Under the pieces are notes generated by a model. The model was not told the origin of the DNA. It searched no databases and worked only from the letters and a program-made list of their open reading frames with translations. Positions 61,024 to 64,000 of a DNA stretch of 64,000 nt are shown here, piece after piece. A program made the position numbers and the translations under genes. How positions within the stretch are numbered: the stretch's first letter is position 1; each line of letters begins with the position of its first letter. This DNA is from Parvularcula mediterranea (lineage in GTDB: Bacteria > Pseudomonadota > Alphaproteobacteria > Caulobacterales > Parvularculaceae). The stretch lies in assembly GCF_013085255.1 (NCBI RefSeq), contig NZ_JABFCX010000003.1, positions 1,001,288-1,065,287 on the forward strand, in the 5' to 3' direction.

Positions 61024-62006
61024 AGACCCCCCAGACCGAAGCGGTCCTCTTCTTCCTCGGTGTCGAGATTGATCTCTTCAATCTGCGCAGCGATCTTCCC
61101 GCCCTTACGTCCCATCGGCCCACGGAAGAACTCAAGGTCCTCCATCATGAAGCGGACTTCTGTTTCGGCAGGCGTCTCGAAGGTCAGGGTCTGGCCCGGT
61201 TTCCAGGCGAGAATTTCCTGAAGCGTCGCCAGCTGGCTGTGCAGCACTGCGTCGAAGGAAAGCTCGGTCTTGTTGAGCGCGTCCTCGAAGTGGCGGTTCC
61301 AGCTGCGGTCGCCGCCGAACTGGTCGCCCACGAACATCTGGCTCAGATGCTCCTTCACCGGCTCCAGCGAGGAGTAGGGGAAGAGAACCTGAAGCTCGCC
61401 GCGGGCGCGGGCGATGTCGAGGCGGAAGGTCGAGCGAACACAAGCCGACGTGGTGCGTGTGATGGCCGCGAATTGCGGGTTCATCTCGAGGCGCTCGACA
61501 CGGAATTCGACCTCAGCGATCTGCTCGAAAGCCTCGGCAAGGCGTTCCGCGATCAGCTTGAAGATCCGTGTCGTCAGCTGCAGCTCGATCGAGGTCGGCC
61601 GTCTTTGCGCTGCACGCTGACGGGTCTCCGGGTTCGGCTGACCGCCGAGCAGGATCTCCACCAGAGTGAACACGAGGCTTCCGTCGATCATCAGGAGGAA
61701 GCTCTGGTCCCAGGCCACGGCGCGCACGATGGCGATCACCGGGGCTTCGGGGGGCTCCTTCATGAAGTCCTGAAAGCGGTTGTAGGAGATGTCTTCCAGC
61801 TGAACCGCCACTTCCTGCGACGTCAGATGGAGGAAACTCTCCGTCAGCATCTGGACAGTCCGGTCAAAGACGATGTCCAGCATTGGTAGGCGTTCGTGAG
61901 TCACCCCGCTATTCGCGAGGCGCTCCATCACCAGCCTGGGGCTCCCTGAGCCTTTTGTCATTCGACCCTCGTCATCGGTCCATCCGGATGCGAAAAGCTT
62001 TGTCAT
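61020..62006 (-). CDS. fliM: Flagellar switch protein FliM without the usual CheY-binding N-terminus
   Basis: About 328 residues from ATG at 62006. ERLPMLDIVFDRTVQMLTES, MKEPPEAPVIAIVRAVAWDQS and LEILLGG-type VEILLGGQPN mark FliM; the C-terminal SpoA-like part is present. The first 35 residues read TKLFASGWTDDEGRMTKG and show no LSQxEIDALL element, which normally binds CheY-P. That may mean a different direction control. Between fliL and motE, coupled to both by ATGA-type overlaps. No fliN is in the window. Confidence 0.9.
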   Translation of the reverse strand: MTKLFASGWTDDEGRMTKGSGSPRLVMERLANSGVTHERLPMLDIVFDRTVQMLTESFLHLTSQEVAVQLEDISYNRFQDFMKEPPEAPVIAIVRAVAWDQSFLLMIDGSLVFTLVEILLGGQPNPETRQRAAQRRPTSIELQLTTRIFKLIAERLAEAFEQIAEVEFRVERLEMNPQFAAITRTTSACVRSTFRLDIARARGELQVLFPYSSLEPVKEHLSQMFVGDQFGGDRSWNRHFEDALNKTELSFDAVLHSQLATLQEILAWKPGQTLTFETPAETEVRFMMEDLEFFRGPMGRKGGKIAAQIEEINLDTEEEEDRFGLGGL

Positions 62007-62566
62007 CACTCGACCAGAAGTTCGCCGATGAGGATGTCGTCAACGGCATCCCGGCCGAGAATACGTCTAGCTCTAAATAGGCAAGCGTTACGTAAATTAT
62101 AAAGCCCCATCGCTCCCTGCAATTCTCGTGAAGAAAGTTCACGAATGTACGTCTGGAGTGCGAATTCGAGCTCCGGGAGGCGCTTCCTGACCTCGGAGGC
62201 ACGGTTGATCGGCGTTTTGACGGTAAATTTTGCCATCACGTATTTCGCGCCTTCCTGGCGGTCGAGCTGGTAGATGGCTTTTTCGATCTCGATCCATTCA
62301 TGGGTCGGTTTGATCGATGCGTCGAGGTCGTTTTTCTCCTGACTTTCAAGGAGTTCAACGATTCCCTCTTGTCCGAGCGAGAGATACCCGCCGCCGACAA
62401 AGCCGCCGATCGCGCATAGAAATGCGAGTAACCCGAATGCCACGGGCCCCAACGAAGTGACTCGTTTCTTACTTTTTGCGGGCAATCCCGGCGTCTTGTT
62501 CAGGTTCTCTTCAGTTTCTTCCACGAATCCTTCTCCTCGGAAGGGTCGGCCTTCGGGCCACGTCAT
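62006..62566 (-). CDS. fliL: Flagellar basal body protein FliL
   Basis: 186 residues from ATG; a GTG 42 bases downstream has a better site (AGGAGAAGG) and may be the true start. Helix PVAFGLLAFLCAIGGFVGGGYL, then a periplasmic FliL domain: AIYQLDRQEGAKYVMAKFTV and RKRLPELEFALQTYIRELS, with the terminal ARRILGRDAVDDILIGELLVE. Stabilises stators. First gene of fliL-fliM-motE; divergent from fliF. Confidence 0.85.
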   Translation of the reverse strand: MTWPEGRPFRGEGFVEETEENLNKTPGLPAKSKKRVTSLGPVAFGLLAFLCAIGGFVGGGYLSLGQEGIVELLESQEKNDLDASIKPTHEWIEIEKAIYQLDRQEGAKYVMAKFTVKTPINRASEVRKRLPELEFALQTYIRELSSRELQGAMGLYNLRNACLFRARRILGRDAVDDILIGELLVE

Positions 62567-62596
62567 CTGAGGTACAGGGACCTCTTTGACGTCAGT

Positions 62597-62611
62597 TTAA
62601 AACGCTGAACC
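62597..62611. promoter_or_regulatory. TTTAAA flagellar box between fliL and fliF
   Basis: TTTAAAACGCTG, TTAA at 62597-62600, in the 71-bp gap between divergent fliL and fliF. Its right half (AACC) does not match TAAA. Weaker member of the shared box set. Confidence 0.4.
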
Positions 62612-62637
62612 TACGCAAATCCCTGCGGCTAGGCAGA

Positions 62638-64000
62638 ATGTCAGTGAGCGTGGAAAGCATACTTCAAAGATTCAAAGATCTGGGTGCGAACCGGCTAATG
62701 ATCGCCGGCGCCCTTGGTGCATTGGTGATCGCAGCCCTTGTCGCGATCATCTTTGCCTTCTCGAAACCTCAGATGACGGTCCTTTTCTCGGGCCTCACCG
62801 ATGCCGACGCCGGCGCGGTGGTGACCGAGCTCGAAAGCATGGACGTCCCTGTGAAAGTCTCCGGCGACGGACGCACGATTTACGCCCCTTCCGGTCGTGT
62901 GCCCCGGCTTCGGATGCTTCTTGCAGAGCAGGGGATCCCTGCGGGCGGTGCTGTCGGGTACGAATTGTTCGATGACAAATCGTCGCTGGGCCTCACGTCC
63001 TTTATGCAGGACATGACCCGTCTGCGCGCCCTCGAAGGCGAGCTGAGCCGCACGATCCAGACCCTTGATTCGGTCGAATCGAGCCGCGTCCACCTTGTTA
63101 TGGCCCGCCGTGATCCCTTCTCTCGCGAAAAAGCAGAGCCTACCGCTTCCGTGGTCGTCCGTATGCGCGGTGCGCGCAGCCTCGACGGTGACCAGGCAGC
63201 CGCCATCCGTCACCTCGTCGCTTCGGCCGTCCCGCAGCTCAGCCCGTCCCGCGTGTCCGTCCTTGATGCCCGCATGGGCGCCGTCTTCGCAGAAGAGAAC
63301 GGCCCGATGGCCGGTGCGGCGTCGGTCAATGGTCTGCAGACGGAGATCGAGACCCGCCTTGCGCGCGCAGCTGAAAGCGTCCTCGTCCCGACCCTGGGCG
63401 CAGGCCGCGTCGCCGTTCAGGTGAATGCCGACCTCCGCACAGAGAGAGAAGTGCGCCGCACGGAGAAGTTTGATCCCAAGGACACGGCCCTCCGCTCGCG
63501 CCAGATTATCGACGAAACCGAAGCTGCCCGTGAAAACGCCACCGAGCAGCCTGTCACCGTTGAGCAAAACCTGCCTGAGTCCCAGGTTGGCAATGTCGGT
63601 GATGGCCAGAACCTCTCCGAAATCGAACGCTCTGAAAGCGTCGTGAACTACGAGATCAGTTCCGAGCGCTCCGAAATGGTCATCGAGCCCGGCGATATTG
63701 AGCGCCTCTCGGTCTCGGTCATCGTCGACAATAAGCGCGTGACGGGTCCTGAAGGTCAGATTACCTACGAACCGCGCACGGAAGAAGAGCTTGCCAAGCT
63801 AGCGAGCCTCGTCCGTTCGGCTGTCGGCTTCAATGAGGGCCGCGGCGACTCGATCACCGTCGAGAACATGCCCTTCGTCGACCTCGAGGACACGATGCCG
63901 CGCTTTGCGCCGTCGACCATCACCGAAGTCGTCTACCGCAACTTCGATGCGATAACCCAGGCTGTCGCGCTTCTCCTTATTGGCGTCGCCATCATCTTCG
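62638..64000 (+). CDS. fliF: Flagellar MS-ring protein FliF, truncated by window edge
   Basis: 454 codons from ATG (MSVSVESILQRFKDLG), open at the right edge; full FliF is usually 530-570 residues. First TM helix, then FSGLTDADAGAVVTELE, ALEGELSRTIQTLDSVESSRVH (parts EGELSRTIQTLDSVE), GAVGYELFD, and the second TM starting QAVALLLIGVAIIF at the end. The C-terminal FliG-binding tail lies beyond the window. The export and switch genes fliG, fliH and fliN are likely further right. Confidence 0.96.
   Translation, partial: MSVSVESILQRFKDLGANRLMIAGALGALVIAALVAIIFAFSKPQMTVLFSGLTDADAGAVVTELESMDVPVKVSGDGRTIYAPSGRVPRLRMLLAEQGIPAGGAVGYELFDDKSSLGLTSFMQDMTRLRALEGELSRTIQTLDSVESSRVHLVMARRDPFSREKAEPTASVVVRMRGARSLDGDQAAAIRHLVASAVPQLSPSRVSVLDARMGAVFAEENGPMAGAASVNGLQTEIETRLARAAESVLVPTLGAGRVAVQVNADLRTEREVRRTEKFDPKDTALRSRQIIDETEAARENATEQPVTVEQNLPESQVGNVGDGQNLSEIERSESVVNYEISSERSEMVIEPGDIERLSVSVIVDNKRVTGPEGQITYEPRTEEELAKLASLVRSAVGFNEGRGDSITVENMPFVDLEDTMPRFAPSTITEVVYRNFDAITQAVALLLIGVAIIF

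Noticed and set aside
1-64000. CRISPR array, tRNA or rRNA genes, prophage or IS element
   Set aside because: No regularly spaced direct repeats, no cloverleaf or rRNA landmarks, and no transposase or integrase were seen.

Overview
The window is GC-rich alphaproteobacterial DNA. FlbT, FlaF, a DUF1217 flagellar protein, a CtrA/FtcR-like regulator, a bacteriophytochrome joined to an HWE kinase, and an archaeal-type SerC all point to Alphaproteobacteria. A marine Parvularculales, Hyphomonadales or Rhodobacterales-like genome would fit, but the sequence does not fix the genus. No rRNA, tRNA, CRISPR array or intact insertion sequence was seen.

Left region (1-15.6 kb). It opens inside a ParA/RepA-type partition ATPase, followed by a ParB-like gene. 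Between them lie two identical 14-bp palindromes that look like centromere or operator sites. A convergent winged-helix protein follows. Next is a complete serine pathway (serC-serA-serB), a sodium:solute symporter, a VPxxPA-CTERM exported protein, a structured non-coding stretch, an AT-richer DUF488 pair, an fpr operon (ferredoxin-NADP reductase, small membrane protein, DUF1499 lipoprotein), soxR with a canonical SoxR box facing a 68-residue ORF, an SDR dehydrogenase, an inositol-phosphate-synthase-like protein and a PcfJ-like protein.

Middle and right (15.6-64 kb). This is a large flagellar island: fliK-flgD; flhA-formyltransferase-fliR-flhB; flgB-flgC-fliE-fliQ; fliI; fliC-flaF-flbT-DUF1217; flgI-flgJ(N)-flgN; a CtrA/FtcR-like regulator; flgE-flgK-flgL; a helical-repeat exported protein with motA-motB; flgF-flgG-flgA-flgH-fliL2; fliL-fliM-motE; and fliF running off the right edge. 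Between them sit non-flagellar genes: an MscS-family channel, an amidohydrolase, an M6-like metalloprotease with hemopexin repeats, Zur with a His-rich membrane protein, an S10 carboxypeptidase, the phytochrome kinase, a GDSL autotransporter, and DUF4105 and DUF3015 proteins.

How it works together. Most structural parts of a flagellum are here: MS ring, rod, P and L rings, hook, junction, filament, stator, switch FliM and much of the export gate. fliG, fliN, fliH, fliJ, fliP, fliD and che genes are not in the window; some may lie beyond fliF. Several flagellar promoter regions share a TTTAAAC-type box, often TTAA-N7-TAAA, which resembles a CtrA site and may be read by CtrA or by the degenerate CtrA-like regulator encoded here. 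The most unusual items are the formyltransferase inside the export operon, the receiver-dead CtrA-like regulator, the flagellin with a calcium-type loop, FliM without the usual CheY-binding N-terminus, the MMP-like protease architecture and the SoxR-controlled small ORF.
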